Positions 16,029 to 25,308 of a stretch of 64,000 nucleotides of DNA are shown here, one piece after another. Both the position numbers and the translations under genes were made by a program. The stretch covers positions 62,001 through 126,000 of the forward strand of contig NZ_JAMJWE010000010.1 in the NCBI RefSeq assembly GCF_023554105.1. The letters are read 5' to 3'. Positions within the stretch are counted from its first letter, which is position 1. Each line of letters starts with the position of its first letter. Source of the stretch: Brucella sp. 21LCYQ03. Its GTDB lineage: Bacteria; Pseudomonadota; Alphaproteobacteria; Rhizobiales; Rhizobiaceae. A model generated the notes under the pieces. It was not told the origin of the DNA. It did no database searches and saw nothing but the letters and a program-made list of their open reading frames with translations.

Positions 16029-16250
16029 ATGCGTGATGTTGAGATCAGCTCATCAGCGATTGCCGCTGCTTGCCCAAAAAAAATAGCGTCATCCGGCCTG
16101 TTTGCATGGATTGCGCGCTTGTTTAAGACGAAACGAACCCATTACGTCATCAGCGAAAATTCGCCGGAATATTTGTTGCGCGACGTGGGCATCAAAGAAG
16201 GACGACCTTCCCGCTTTGACCGTGCCGGACACAAGCTGCCCGAATGGTGA
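16029..16250 (+). CDS. DUF1127-like small protein
   Basis: A 73-residue basic protein whose C-terminal half carries the DUF1127 pattern: a hydrophobic/basic helix (FAWIARLFKTKR) and a C-terminal SPEYLLRDVGIKEGRPSRFD. In alphaproteobacteria such small arginine-rich proteins have been linked to RNA turnover, phosphate and stress responses. The ATG is taken at MRDVEISS, without a strong ribosome site. It is divergent from the LysR gene and convergent with the GntR gene, only 3 bp away. The family call is moderate because of extra N-terminal residues. Confidence 0.65.
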   Translation: MRDVEISSSAIAAACPKKIASSGLFAWIARLFKTKRTHYVISENSPEYLLRDVGIKEGRPSRFDRAGHKLPEW

Positions 16251-16253
16251 AAG

Positions 16254-16919
16254 TTAGCCACTAACCACCGCGAAGCCACGTGCTTTCAAACCGCGCCGGT
16301 CCTCGCGCAGATTATCGATCAGACGCGACCGGCTTCCTCCCAGATGCACTGTCATCAGAGCTATCGCTTGCGACGCATCTCCTACGCGCACTGCATCCAG
16401 AATTGCGTGATGCTGCTGCCATGCCCGCGCCAGCGCGTCCACATCACGCACTTCAAGCCAGCGCGCCCGCGACAGCCGCTGCATGGCATCGCGAACACCA
16501 CGGCTCAAAAACTCATTGCCTGAAAGTCGTACGAGTTCGATGTGAAAGTCCATGCCCGCACGGTGCCATTCCTCGCGTGTGCTCGTGGCATCGCAACTGT
16601 TGAGCATTTCAGCGATTGCCTCGACACCACTGCGATCTTCAAGTGCACAAGTGACATTGAGGGCAGCAATCTCCAAAGCCTCGCGATAAACGCCGATCTG
16701 TTCAATCTCTGCGAGATTGATAGGCGAAACAGTCCAACCGCGCCCTTCCCGCCCGACAAGCCCTTCCGCCTCAAGGCGCAAAAGTGCAGCACGGATCGGC
16801 GTGCGCGATGCGTTGAACTGCGCTTCAATCGCTCGTTCGGTCAGCCGCTCGCCCGGCCCTAGTTCAAGCCCGAGGATCATATCGCGAAGCTGCTCTTCGA
16901 CTTGACGCATCTGTGACAT
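16254..16919 (-). CDS. GntR-family (FCD domain) transcriptional regulator
   Basis: A 221-residue FadR-subfamily regulator. N-terminal winged helix (about 3-65: VEEQLRDMILGLELGPGERLTERAIEAQFNASRTPIRAALLRLEAEGLV) and an FCD effector domain (about 75-205) with the metal-binding pattern EIAALN, HRAGMDFH and HHAIL. The start MSQMRQV is preferred for its GAGGG site 5 nt upstream and normal length; an in-frame ATG 19 codons earlier lies nearer the operator. It is divergent from an MFS transporter with an inverted repeat between them, so it probably represses that gene in the absence of a small carboxylate-like ligand. Confidence 0.88.
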   Translation of the reverse strand: MSQMRQVEEQLRDMILGLELGPGERLTERAIEAQFNASRTPIRAALLRLEAEGLVGREGRGWTVSPINLAEIEQIGVYREALEIAALNVTCALEDRSGVEAIAEMLNSCDATSTREEWHRAGMDFHIELVRLSGNEFLSRGVRDAMQRLSRARWLEVRDVDALARAWQQHHAILDAVRVGDASQAIALMTVHLGGSRSRLIDNLREDRRGLKARGFAVVSG

Positions 16920-16988
16920 TGGACCCTCAACAATTCTGGCAAGCTGCCAATTGACAAGCCGTTGCGGCAGGCGCATGTGTGTATTCCG

Positions 16989-17004
16989 TTTTGGTATCCC
17001 AAAA
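16989..17004. promoter_or_regulatory. Candidate GntR operator
   Basis: A perfect inverted repeat TTTTGG-TATC-CCAAAA, followed by a partly matching GGCATACAA half-site, between the divergent GntR and MFS genes. FCD-type regulators bind TTGTATACAA-like sites, so this is a fitting operator. Inferred from position and symmetry. Confidence 0.5.
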
Positions 17005-17046
17005 TGGCATACAATGCAATCACGCATAAAACTAACGGAACACAGC

Positions 17047-18297
17047 ATGAGCACCCAGCACGCCACAAGCGGCGGCAAGGCCAAGATCGAAGCGGATGAA
17101 ACCCATGAACGCTACTGGAAGCAGAACCTTCTTATCTGCCTCATCGGTTCGTTCACCACGCTTGTTGCTATGTCGCTACTGCTGCCGTTCCTGCCGCTTT
17201 ATGTGGCGCAACTGGGTGTGGCAGATGAAGCTGCTATCGTGCAATGGTCTGGCATAGCCTATGGCGCAACCTTTCTTGCCGCCGCAATTGTCGCTCCTTT
17301 CTGGGGCAGGCTCGGCGACCTTTATGGCCGCAAGCTTATGCTGATCCGCGCCAGTCTTGGCATGGCAATTGCCATGTCGCTGATGGGCATGGTCACAGAT
17401 ATTTGGCAGCTCGTCGCGCTTCGCCTATTCGTCGGCATTGCAGGCGGCTATTCGTCGGGCTCCATGATCCTTGTCGCGACTCAAACACCCAAAGACAAAA
17501 CCGGCTGGGCGCTGGGTGCCTTGTCTGCTGGCATCATGGCCGGCAATCTGGCTGGCCCTCTGCTGGGTGGCGCGCTTCCACCGCTGATTGGCATCCGCGC
17601 GACCTTCTGGCTGGCTGGCAGCGTGATCTTCCTGACCTTCCTTGCAACAACATTTCTGGTCCGCGAAGATCGCAAACCACCCAAACGAAACAAGGAACAA
17701 AAGAAGCAGTCTATTTGGGCAGCGGTTCCCGACCGCAGACCCGTCATTGCGATGCTTGCGACCGGCATGTTGCTGATGTTCGCCAATATGTCGATTGAGC
17801 CGATCATAACCGTCTATGTGATGCAATTGGTCGACGATCAGGCCAAGGTCACTCTGATTTCCGGTGTAGTGATGGCTGCAGCAGCGCTCGGCAGCATATT
17901 GTCGGCCTCGCGTCTTGGCCGTCTGGCAGATCGCATCGGCCATAACCGCGTTATCACTGGCGCTTTGGCAATTGCTGCTCTGCTGCTGATACCACAAGCT
18001 TTCGTAACCGAAGCATGGCAACTCATCGGCCTACGCTTCCTGATGGGCTTGGCATTGGGTGGCTTGCTGCCCTGCATCAGCAGCGTCATCCGGCACAATG
18101 TCCCTGATCGTGTCGCAGGGAGCGTGCTTGGCCTTTCTGTTTCGGCGCAATATGTCGGGCAGGTTGCGGGTCCGGTCGCGGGTGGCTTTGTCGGCGGACG
18201 CATGGGGATGCCGTGGGTGTTTATCGGCACCTGTCTCTTGATGGCAATGGGCGCGCTTTATAACTGGATGGTTTTGCGCAGAGCTTCACAGAACTGA
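17047..18297 (+). CDS. Major facilitator superfamily transporter (MdtG/TetA-like)
   Basis: A 416-residue, 12-helix MFS permease. The motif A loop WGRLGDLYGRKLML lies between helices 2 and 3, and the half-repeat SRLGRLADRIGHNRV between helices 8 and 9, a layout typical of drug/H+ antiporters of the MdtG/TetA group. A cytoplasmic N-terminal tail of about 35 residues precedes helix 1. Divergent GntR regulator with a shared operator suggests induction by its substrate. Export of a small toxic or metabolic compound is likely; no substrate can be named. Confidence 0.87.
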   Translation: MSTQHATSGGKAKIEADETHERYWKQNLLICLIGSFTTLVAMSLLLPFLPLYVAQLGVADEAAIVQWSGIAYGATFLAAAIVAPFWGRLGDLYGRKLMLIRASLGMAIAMSLMGMVTDIWQLVALRLFVGIAGGYSSGSMILVATQTPKDKTGWALGALSAGIMAGNLAGPLLGGALPPLIGIRATFWLAGSVIFLTFLATTFLVREDRKPPKRNKEQKKQSIWAAVPDRRPVIAMLATGMLLMFANMSIEPIITVYVMQLVDDQAKVTLISGVVMAAAALGSILSASRLGRLADRIGHNRVITGALAIAALLLIPQAFVTEAWQLIGLRFLMGLALGGLLPCISSVIRHNVPDRVAGSVLGLSVSAQYVGQVAGPVAGGFVGGRMGMPWVFIGTCLLMAMGALYNWMVLRRASQN

Positions 18298-18350
18298 CGT
18301 ATGGCGGGAATAGGTACACACAGCAATTGAGTCCTTTTTGAAAGCCTGAC

Positions 18351-19001
18351 ATGACATTCCAACCATTCGCGCCCTTCGATGCACTGGCACAACAGCTTCT
18401 GCCGCACGCGCTGGCGGCAAAAGGCGATGGCTCGCATGATCTGTCCCACATTGCGCGCGTATGGAAAAATGCTGCTGCAATTCAAAAAGCGGAAGGTGGC
18501 GACGCGGAAATACTCTTTGCCGCCGCCCTGCTCCATGATTGCGTCAGCGTCGAAAAGAATTCGCCGGATCGTCATCGCGCATCAGGACTGGCCGCGGAGA
18601 AAGCATCCAACCTCCTGCGTGAGCTTGGATGGAATGAAGAACGCATCGCCTCCACCGCTCATGCTATCGAAGCACACAGCTTTTCAGCCAATATCGAAAC
18701 GCGCACGCTTGAGGCAAAGATATTGCAGGATGCAGACCGGCTGGATGCGATTGGCGTGATTGGTGCCGCGCGCTGCTTTTACATTGCAGGGCGCATGGGC
18801 AGCGCACTTTACGACAGCAACGACCCGATGGCCAAAAATAGACCACTGGATGATAAAAGCTATGCGCTGGATCACTTCCGCACCAAACTTTTCAAGCTTG
18901 CCTCCGGCTTCAAAACTGAAACCGGAAGCCAAATGGCAGCGGCACGCCACGAAAAACTGGAAGCCATATTCAATGACTTCCTAAGCGAAGCGGGTTATTA
19001 A
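18351..19001 (+). CDS. HD-domain phosphohydrolase (YedJ-like)
   Basis: A 216-residue metal-dependent hydrolase of the HD superfamily. The expected residues are present: SHDLSHIARV (first His), LLHDC (HD pair near residue 63), HAIEAHSF near 103 and DADRLDAIG near 125, which match the YedJ-type HD family. Such enzymes act on nucleotides or related phosphoesters; the substrate here is unknown. It lies 53 bp after the MFS gene and converges on the SDR gene, sharing the 4 bp TTAA in which both stop codons lie. Confidence 0.85.
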   Translation: MTFQPFAPFDALAQQLLPHALAAKGDGSHDLSHIARVWKNAAAIQKAEGGDAEILFAAALLHDCVSVEKNSPDRHRASGLAAEKASNLLRELGWNEERIASTAHAIEAHSFSANIETRTLEAKILQDADRLDAIGVIGAARCFYIAGRMGSALYDSNDPMAKNRPLDDKSYALDHFRTKLFKLASGFKTETGSQMAAARHEKLEAIFNDFLSEAGY

Positions 19002-19747
19002 ATCGAATAGCCACCATCCACGCTGAGAGCGGTTCCCGTTACCATTGAAGACGCGTCGGAAGCGAGGAAAAGTGCGGCTTCCGCCACATCTTCCGGCTTG
19101 GAAAAACGGCCAAGTGGAATGGTGGCTTTCAGGTTTTTACGCGCCTGCGGGGTGTCTTCTGCAAGGAACATACCCAAAGCCTCGCTGTCGCTTTCGGCAG
19201 GACAGATGCAATTGACGCGGATATTCTTGTCAGCCAGCTCCAACGCCATGGCCTTCGTGGCACTCACAACCCAGCCTTTGGAGGCGGCAAACCACGTCAG
19301 CCCCTTGCGCGGGCGATTGGCCATGGCTGACGCCGTATTGATAATCACGCCGCTGCCCTGATGCTCCATGATCGGCGCAACCAGCAGAGTGGAATAATAA
19401 ATCGCCTTCATATTGACCGCATTGATGAGATCGAAGTTATGCTCATCCACATCGGTCAGCGGCATGTTGCGATGTGTGAAACCGGCATTATTGACCATAA
19501 TATCGATGCGACCAAATTTATCGAACGCAGCACGCGCCAGACGTTCCATGTCATCTTTGCGCGACACATCTGCCTGAACAGAAATTGCATTATCGCCAAT
19601 ATCCGCGAGTTCATTTTCAAGGCGCTTCACATTCACATCAGCCAACACGACTTTCGCACCCTCAGCTGCAAAGCGGCGCGCTATGGCAGAACCGAAACCC
19701 GATCCCGCACCCGTGATAATCGCAACCTTGTCTTGCAGCCTCTTCAT
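18998..19747 (-). CDS. Short-chain dehydrogenase/reductase with Phe at the catalytic Tyr position
   Basis: A 249-residue classical SDR: TGAGSGFG cofactor loop (12-19), D60 in ADVS, NNAG (86-89), Ser140 in TASAM, and C-terminal VDGGYSI. The active-site YxxxK motif is FAASK, Phe153 with Lys157; codon 153 is TTT at 19291-19289. The related SDR at 57.6 kb has Tyr at the aligned place, so the change is specific to this copy. Loss of the Tyr hydroxyl normally abolishes dehydrogenase activity, so this may be a regulatory, binding or divergent enzyme. It is divergent from zwf, 282 bp away. Confidence 0.9.
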   Translation of the reverse strand: MKRLQDKVAIITGAGSGFGSAIARRFAAEGAKVVLADVNVKRLENELADIGDNAISVQADVSRKDDMERLARAAFDKFGRIDIMVNNAGFTHRNMPLTDVDEHNFDLINAVNMKAIYYSTLLVAPIMEHQGSGVIINTASAMANRPRKGLTWFAASKGWVVSATKAMALELADKNIRVNCICPAESDSEALGMFLAEDTPQARKNLKATIPLGRFSKPEDVAEAALFLASDASSMVTGTALSVDGGYSI

Positions 19748-19902
19748 GTCATTCTCCTTTTGCGGATGCGCGATATGATCCGCCCGTCAAATCAGTAAAC
19801 TTCGCTCTGCACAGATGTGTTCAAGCATAAATATGGCTCTATGTTGAACATGCCATCAGTGCATATGCAGTTAACTAAACGGCAAAGACAGCTGTAATTG
19901 GC

Positions 19903-19920
19903 AACATTCGCGAGAATGTT
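19903..19920. promoter_or_regulatory. Near-palindrome upstream of zwf
   Basis: AACATTC-GCGA-GAATGTT, 7-bp perfect arms, in the 282-bp divergent region between the SDR and zwf, 110 bp upstream of the zwf start. Candidate operator for either gene; the cognate regulator is unknown. Confidence 0.4.
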
Positions 19921-20029
19921 ACAGTGGAGTATTGAATTTAAATCGATTAGATTATAGACAGAGGATGCGCGAAAATCGCAATCTGCTATGAGCAGAGTGA
20001 TTTGCGTCAGAATTGGAAGAGAGCGATAT

Positions 20030-21502
20030 ATGACCAGCCAGATAATACCGGTAGAGCCCTTCGATTGCATCGTCTTTGGTGGCTCCGGCGATCTTGCCGA
20101 ACGCAAACTGATTCCTGCGCTGTATCAGCGTCAGCGTGCGGGTCAGCTCAGTGAGCCAACGCGCATTATCGGCGCATCGCGCAGTGCGATGACCGATGAA
20201 GAATATCGCAAGTTTGCGCGTGATGCGATCAATGAACACGTAAAGCCTGCCGAAATTGACGCCAAGGAAGTCGAGACTTTCATCGCTCGTCTTTCCTATG
20301 TTGCTGTCGATGCGAAGTCAGAAGACGGCTGGGCCGCTCTGAAAGATGCCATCGGTAAAAAGCCTGAAAAGATTCGCGCTTTCTATCTCGCCGTCAGCCC
20401 AACGCTGTTTGGTGATATTGCAAGCCGCCTCAAGTCGCATGGTTTGATTACCCGCGACACACGCATTATCGTTGAAAAGCCAATTGGCCGTGATCTCGAA
20501 TCCGCCAATGAACTCAACGACACAATTGGCAGCGTTTTCCGCGAAGACCAGATTTTCCGTATCGACCATTATCTCGGCAAAGAAACCGTTCAGAACCTGA
20601 TGGCTCTGCGCTTTGCCAATGCGCTTTATGAACCGCTCTGGAACTCCGCACATATCGATCATGTTCAGATTACAGTCGCGGAATCGGTCGGTCTTGAAGG
20701 CCGCGCAGGTTATTACAACACCGCTGGCGCACTGCGCGATATGGTGCAGAACCATATTCTCCAGCTTCTCTGCCTCGTTGCCATGGAACCACCTTCGTCG
20801 CTCGAAGCCGATGCGGTCCACGACGAAAAGGTTAAGGTGCTGCGCTCACTGAAGCCAATCACCACCGCAAATGTCGAAGACGTGACGGTTCGCGGTCAGT
20901 ACCGCGCTGGTGCATCCGCAGGCGGTCCAGTTAAGGGCTACCTTGAAGATCTCGGCAGCGATGACAGCAACACCGAAACTTTCGTTGCGCTGAAAGCTGA
21001 AATCGACAATTGGCGCTGGGCTGGTGTTCCGTTCTACATGCGTACAGGCAAGCGCCTTGCATCGCGTGTTTCGGAAATAGTCGTCACCTTCAAGCCAATC
21101 CCGCATTCGATCTTCGGTGAAAATGCTGGTAAGGTGGTTGCCAACCAGCTCGTCATCCGCTTGCAGCCTGACGAAGGTGTGAAGCAGTGGCTGATGATTA
21201 AGGATCCAGGTCCGGGCGGCATGCGTCTGCGTCACGTTCCACTCGACATGAGCTTCGCCGAGTCGTTCAACGAACGTAACCCGGATGCTTATGAACGCCT
21301 GATTATGGACGTTGTGCGCGGCAATCAGACGCTGTTCATGCGTCGCGACGAAGTGGAAGCAGCATGGCGCTGGGTTGATCCAATCCTCAAGGGTTGGGAT
21401 GTCAACAACCAGCAGGTTCAGGGCTACACGTCAGGCACTTGGGGTCCATCGTCATCGATCGCTCTTATCGAGCGTGACGGCCGGACTTGGCACGAAAGCT
21501 GA
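20030..21502 (+). CDS. zwf: Glucose-6-phosphate 1-dehydrogenase
   Basis: Oxidises glucose 6-phosphate to 6-phosphogluconolactone with NAD(P)+, the entry to the Entner-Doudoroff and oxidative pentose phosphate routes. The 490-residue length is normal. GGSGDLAERKLIPAL near residue 18 is the cofactor loop, and RIDHYLGKE near 178 contains the active-site His and Lys. The start MTSQIIPVE is preferred over an in-frame ATG 14 codons earlier because of the GGAAGAG site. First gene of zwf-pgl-edd on one strand. Confidence 0.97.
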   Translation: MTSQIIPVEPFDCIVFGGSGDLAERKLIPALYQRQRAGQLSEPTRIIGASRSAMTDEEYRKFARDAINEHVKPAEIDAKEVETFIARLSYVAVDAKSEDGWAALKDAIGKKPEKIRAFYLAVSPTLFGDIASRLKSHGLITRDTRIIVEKPIGRDLESANELNDTIGSVFREDQIFRIDHYLGKETVQNLMALRFANALYEPLWNSAHIDHVQITVAESVGLEGRAGYYNTAGALRDMVQNHILQLLCLVAMEPPSSLEADAVHDEKVKVLRSLKPITTANVEDVTVRGQYRAGASAGGPVKGYLEDLGSDDSNTETFVALKAEIDNWRWAGVPFYMRTGKRLASRVSEIVVTFKPIPHSIFGENAGKVVANQLVIRLQPDEGVKQWLMIKDPGPGGMRLRHVPLDMSFAESFNERNPDAYERLIMDVVRGNQTLFMRRDEVEAAWRWVDPILKGWDVNNQQVQGYTSGTWGPSSSIALIERDGRTWHES

Positions 21503-21628
21503 GAATGCTGAGACCGGAGACGTTGACAGACATTTCCGGATCAGTCTTTGTGCCAAAAAAGAAAGAACGAGCGCGAATATCCGATGAGGGCGTGCTCGTT
21601 CTGGACGTATGGACTTGAAAGGTACGGC

Positions 21629-22327
21629 ATGAGCATCGAACGGCACGATTTTACAAGCGGGACAGAACTGGCGCAGTCGCTCTCTGAAGCAATTGCGGAC
21701 AAGCTCTCGGCCGCTATCGCTGAGCGGGGGCACGCGACAATCGCTGTTTCCGGTGGCACAACGCCGCTCAAGCTGTTCGATATCCTGTCGCGCAAGATGA
21801 TTGACTGGACGCTCGTCACGATAACACTCGTCGATGAACGCTTCGTCGCGCCAACCAATGAACGCTCAAATGAGAAGCTGGTGCGTGATCATCTCCTGCG
21901 TGACCATGCAGGCGTTGCAAAATTTGTTGGCCTTTATAATCCGGCCGCAACGGCTGAAACGGCGGCGCTTGCAGCGGCCAGCCGCATCGACGCCCTGCAT
22001 CGTCCTTTCGACGTGGTTGTGCTTGGCATGGGCAATGATGGTCATACGGCTTCATTCTTCCCGAATGCTGATCGTCTTGATCAGGCAATCGACCCAAAGA
22101 CCAAAGCGGTGGTTCTGCCCATTCATGCAGAAGGTGCGGGCGAAAAGCGTCTGACACTGACTCTGCCACTACTGGTGGAAGCGGACATGCTGGTTCTGCA
22201 TATCGAAGGTGCTGCCAAACAGGCAACGCTTGAGAAAGCACTCTCCAGCGACGACGAAAAAGAAATGCCGGTTCGCGCCGTGTTCCGTCACGCGCGCAAG
22301 CCGATACAACTCTACTGGACGAGCTAA
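21629..22327 (+). CDS. pgl: 6-phosphogluconolactonase
   Basis: Hydrolyses 6-phosphogluconolactone to 6-phosphogluconate. The 232-residue protein belongs to the DevB/SOL family: SGGTTPLKLFD (about 35-45), TLVDERFV (about 64-71) and GMGNDGHTASFFP near 133-145. The start MSIERHDF is chosen for the normal family length and an AAAGG site; an in-frame ATG 27 codons earlier would add an unrelated tail. It lies 126 bp after zwf and 90 bp before edd. Confidence 0.94.
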   Translation: MSIERHDFTSGTELAQSLSEAIADKLSAAIAERGHATIAVSGGTTPLKLFDILSRKMIDWTLVTITLVDERFVAPTNERSNEKLVRDHLLRDHAGVAKFVGLYNPAATAETAALAAASRIDALHRPFDVVVLGMGNDGHTASFFPNADRLDQAIDPKTKAVVLPIHAEGAGEKRLTLTLPLLVEADMLVLHIEGAAKQATLEKALSSDDEKEMPVRAVFRHARKPIQLYWTS

Positions 22328-22363
22328 CAGTCTCAATAAAGACGCAGTTTGCGTTTGGGACTG
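22328..22363 (+). promoter_or_regulatory. Two-tier hairpin between pgl and edd
   Basis: Starts at the base after the pgl stop codon. Outer stem CAGTCTC/GGGACTG (one G-U pair) and inner stem ACGCA-GTT-TGCGT, with no T-run after it. Likely an mRNA-processing or attenuating structure inside the operon rather than a full terminator. Confidence 0.4.
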
Positions 22364-22417
22364 TCGGCGTTAAACTGAGCCACAGGCAAGCCTGAAGTTA
22401 TTTCACAGGTGATACCC

Positions 22418-24241
22418 ATGACGACGCAAGCTGCGCATACCCGCATCAAGGCCATCACTGAGCGTATTGTTGAGCGCTCGAAACCCACTCGCGAAGCTTA
22501 TCTCGGACGTGTTCGCGAAGCAGCTTCTCGCAAGCCACATCGCTCAATCCTTGGTTGCGCCAATCTCGCACATGGCTTTGCAGCCTGTGGCCCAAATGAC
22601 AAGGCAGCGCTGACCGCCGATGTCGTGCCAAATCTTGGTATCATCACCGCTTATAATGATATGCTTTCGGCGCATCAGCCGTTTGAAACCTATCCGGAAC
22701 TAATCCGAGCAGCTGCACGCGAAGCTGGCGGCGTTGCGCAGGTTGCAGGCGGCGTGCCTGCCATGTGCGATGGTGTCACGCAGGGTTTTGCAGGCATGGA
22801 ACTCTCGCTGTTCTCACGTGAAGTCATTGCTATGGCAACCGCTGTCGGCTTGTCGCATGATATGTTCGATGCTGCCGTTTACCTCGGCGTTTGCGACAAG
22901 ATCGTACCGGGATTGATTATTGGCGCGCTGACTTTCGGTCATCTGCCAGCGGTTTTCATCCCGGCAGGACCGATGACAAGCGGTCTGCCGAATGATGAAA
23001 AGGCAAAGACCCGCCAGCTTTATGCCGAAGGCAAAGTTGGCCGCGCGGAATTGCTTGAATCCGAGTCAAAATCCTATCACGGCCCCGGCACCTGCACTTT
23101 CTATGGCACAGCCAACTCCAATCAGATGCTGATGGAGATCATGGGCCTGCATCTGCCCGGTTCATCCTTCGTCAATCCGGGCACGCCATTGCGAGACGCA
23201 CTGACCCGCGAAGCCGCGAAACGCGCACTGGCGATCACGGCTTGTGGCAATGAATATACACCAGTTGGCGAGATGCTTGACGAACGGTCTTTCGTCAATG
23301 GTATCATCGGCTTAAACGCCACGGGTGGTTCGACCAATCACACTATCCATCTCATCGCCATGGCAGCGGCTGCGGGCATAAAGCTCACATGGAAAGATAT
23401 TTCCGAAATATCTGATATTGTGCCGCTTCTGGCGCGTGTCTATCCCAACGGTTTGGCCGATGTGAACCATTTTCATGCCGCTGGCGGCATGGGCTTTTTG
23501 ATCCGCGAATTGCTCAATGGCGGGATTCTGCACGAAGAGGTTCGCACCGTGTGGGGCGAAGGTCTGCGCCCTTATGCGATTGAGCCGAAGCTCGGCGAAA
23601 ATGGCACCGTCATTCGTGAACCCGTTCCTGAAAAGAGCGGTGACGACAAGGTTCTCGCTAAGATTGGCTCGCCTTTCCAGCCAACCGGCGGCATCAAAGT
23701 GCTGACTGGCAATATCGGCAATGCGATCATCAAGGTTTCTGCCGTGAAGCCGGAACGTCATGTCATTGAAGCTCCAGCGAAAGTCTTCAACGATCAGGCT
23801 GAATTGCAGGCGGCTTTTAAGGCTGGCGATCTGACGGGGGATTTTATCGCCGTTGTCCGCTATCAGGGACCAAAAGCCAACGGTATGCCCGAACTGCATA
23901 AGCTGATGACTGTGCTCGGCATTTTGCAGGATCGTGGACAGCGTGTGGCCCTTGTCACCGATGGCCGACTTTCCGGTGCATCCGGCAAAGTGCCGTCTGC
24001 AATTCATGTGACGCCAGAAGCACTGGACGGTGGCGCAATCGGAAAAATCCGCAATGGCGATATTATCCGGCTTGATGCGGTGAATGGGACATTAGGCGTA
24101 CTCATAAATAATGCGCTTCTGGATGAGCGTATCGAGCGCTGCCCTGATCTTTCAGCCAATGAACATGGCATGGGTCGCGAACTTTTCCGCGCCTTCCGCA
24201 ACATCGCCGGACGGGCTGACGAAGGCGCATCGGTGTTTTAA
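22418..24241 (+). CDS. edd: Phosphogluconate dehydratase
   Basis: Dehydrates 6-phosphogluconate to 2-keto-3-deoxy-6-phosphogluconate, the signature Entner-Doudoroff step; a [4Fe-4S] enzyme of the IlvD/Edd family. The 607-residue length is standard. Cluster-linked cysteines lie in [22 protein letters not shown] and [13 protein letters not shown], and [14 protein letters not shown] near 510 is the C-terminal signature. The ATG (MTTQAAH) is used; a GTG three codons earlier is also possible. The aldolase gene eda is not next to it, so the pathway is completed elsewhere. A strong terminator follows. Confidence 0.96.
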   Translation: MTTQAAHTRIKAITERIVERSKPTREAYLGRVREAASRKPHRSILGCANLAHGFAACGPNDKAALTADVVPNLGIITAYNDMLSAHQPFETYPELIRAAAREAGGVAQVAGGVPAMCDGVTQGFAGMELSLFSREVIAMATAVGLSHDMFDAAVYLGVCDKIVPGLIIGALTFGHLPAVFIPAGPMTSGLPNDEKAKTRQLYAEGKVGRAELLESESKSYHGPGTCTFYGTANSNQMLMEIMGLHLPGSSFVNPGTPLRDALTREAAKRALAITACGNEYTPVGEMLDERSFVNGIIGLNATGGSTNHTIHLIAMAAAAGIKLTWKDISEISDIVPLLARVYPNGLADVNHFHAAGGMGFLIRELLNGGILHEEVRTVWGEGLRPYAIEPKLGENGTVIREPVPEKSGDDKVLAKIGSPFQPTGGIKVLTGNIGNAIIKVSAVKPERHVIEAPAKVFNDQAELQAAFKAGDLTGDFIAVVRYQGPKANGMPELHKLMTVLGILQDRGQRVALVTDGRLSGASGKVPSAIHVTPEALDGGAIGKIRNGDIIRLDAVNGTLGVLINNALLDERIERCPDLSANEHGMGRELFRAFRNIAGRADEGASVF

Positions 24242-24263
24242 GATAAAGACACGCTTCTAATTG

Positions 24264-24299
24264 AAAGGCCGCATGATACATGCGGCCTTTCTTTTATTT
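24264..24299 (+). terminator. Rho-independent terminator after edd
   Basis: A perfect 12-bp stem (AAAGGCCGCATG with CATGCGGCCTTT), a 3-nt ATA loop, then CTTTTATTTT. It ends against the convergent folD stop and may serve both directions. Confidence 0.88.
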
Positions 24300-25199
24300 T
24301 CAGAATACTGGCTTCTCAAAACCAACACTGCGGCAAGCAGCCGTTAAAGTGTTTGCCATCAGCATTGCGATGGTCATCGGACCCACGCCGCCCGGAACCG
24401 GCGTGATGGCTCCAGCCACCTTCTCCGCATCCGGAAAATCAACATCGCCAACCAAACGCGTTTTGCCTTCACCCTTTTCAGGCGCAGGAATGCGATTGAT
24501 ACCAACGTCGATCACCGTCGCACCCGGCTTAACCCAATCAGCCTTGACCATCTGGGGACGACCAACAGCAGCGACCAGAATATCTGCGGTACGCGCAATC
24601 GCTGGCAGGTCTTTGGTGCGGCTATGCGCAACGGTAACAGTTGCATTGGCTGCAAGCAGAAGATTGAACATTGGCTTGCCAACAATGTTGGAACGGCCGA
24701 TCACAACAGCATTAAGACCCGACAGATCACGACCGTGAACGCGCTCGATCATGATCATCGCGCCTGCTGGCGTGCATGGAACGAAAGCCGTGTCGACTTC
24801 GCCGGTGCCAAGCTTACCGACATTGATGAAATGGAAGCCATCAACGTCTTTTTCCGGCGCGATCGTCTGAATCACGCGGCCTGAATCGATGTGCTTTGGT
24901 AGTGGCAGCTGCACCAGAATGCCATGAATAGCCGGATCATTGTTGAGACTGTCGATCAGATCAAGAAGCTCCTGCTCGGAAGCATCCTCAGTCAAATCGT
25001 GCTGAACAGAAACGAAGCCGCATTCCTTGGCTTTCTTGCCTTTAGAGGCAACATAAACCTGACTGGCCGGATCTTCACCGACAATCACCACCGCGATGCC
25101 GGGGACAACGCCGGTCGCAGCCACGAGCTTTTCAGTCTCACGCTTCACCGTGGAAACGACGTCCTCGGCGAGCTTCTTGCCATCGATCAATTGGGCCAT
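24300..25199 (-). CDS. folD: Methylenetetrahydrofolate dehydrogenase / methenyltetrahydrofolate cyclohydrolase
   Basis: Bifunctional one-carbon enzyme interconverting methylene-, methenyl- and 10-formyl-tetrahydrofolate in the cytoplasm. The 299-residue protein has [22 protein letters not shown] (about 40-61, catalytic Lys in the YxxxK arrangement), QLPLPKHID near 98-106, the Rossmann segment [11 protein letters not shown] near 165, and the C-terminal [16 protein letters not shown]. Length is normal. Monocistronic, convergent with edd. Confidence 0.96.
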   Translation of the reverse strand: MAQLIDGKKLAEDVVSTVKRETEKLVAATGVVPGIAVVIVGEDPASQVYVASKGKKAKECGFVSVQHDLTEDASEQELLDLIDSLNNDPAIHGILVQLPLPKHIDSGRVIQTIAPEKDVDGFHFINVGKLGTGEVDTAFVPCTPAGAMIMIERVHGRDLSGLNAVVIGRSNIVGKPMFNLLLAANATVTVAHSRTKDLPAIARTADILVAAVGRPQMVKADWVKPGATVIDVGINRIPAPEKGEGKTRLVGDVDFPDAEKVAGAITPVPGGVGPMTIAMLMANTLTAACRSVGFEKPVF

Positions 25200-25308
25200 A
25201 TTGAATGCTCCGATCTAAACAGACGATGCCTTGGGATACACCGCCTTCGTTCTAAAAACATGCCAATAAGCGTCATCAGTGAAGATGACAATCTCTAAGC
25301 GGCAAGTT

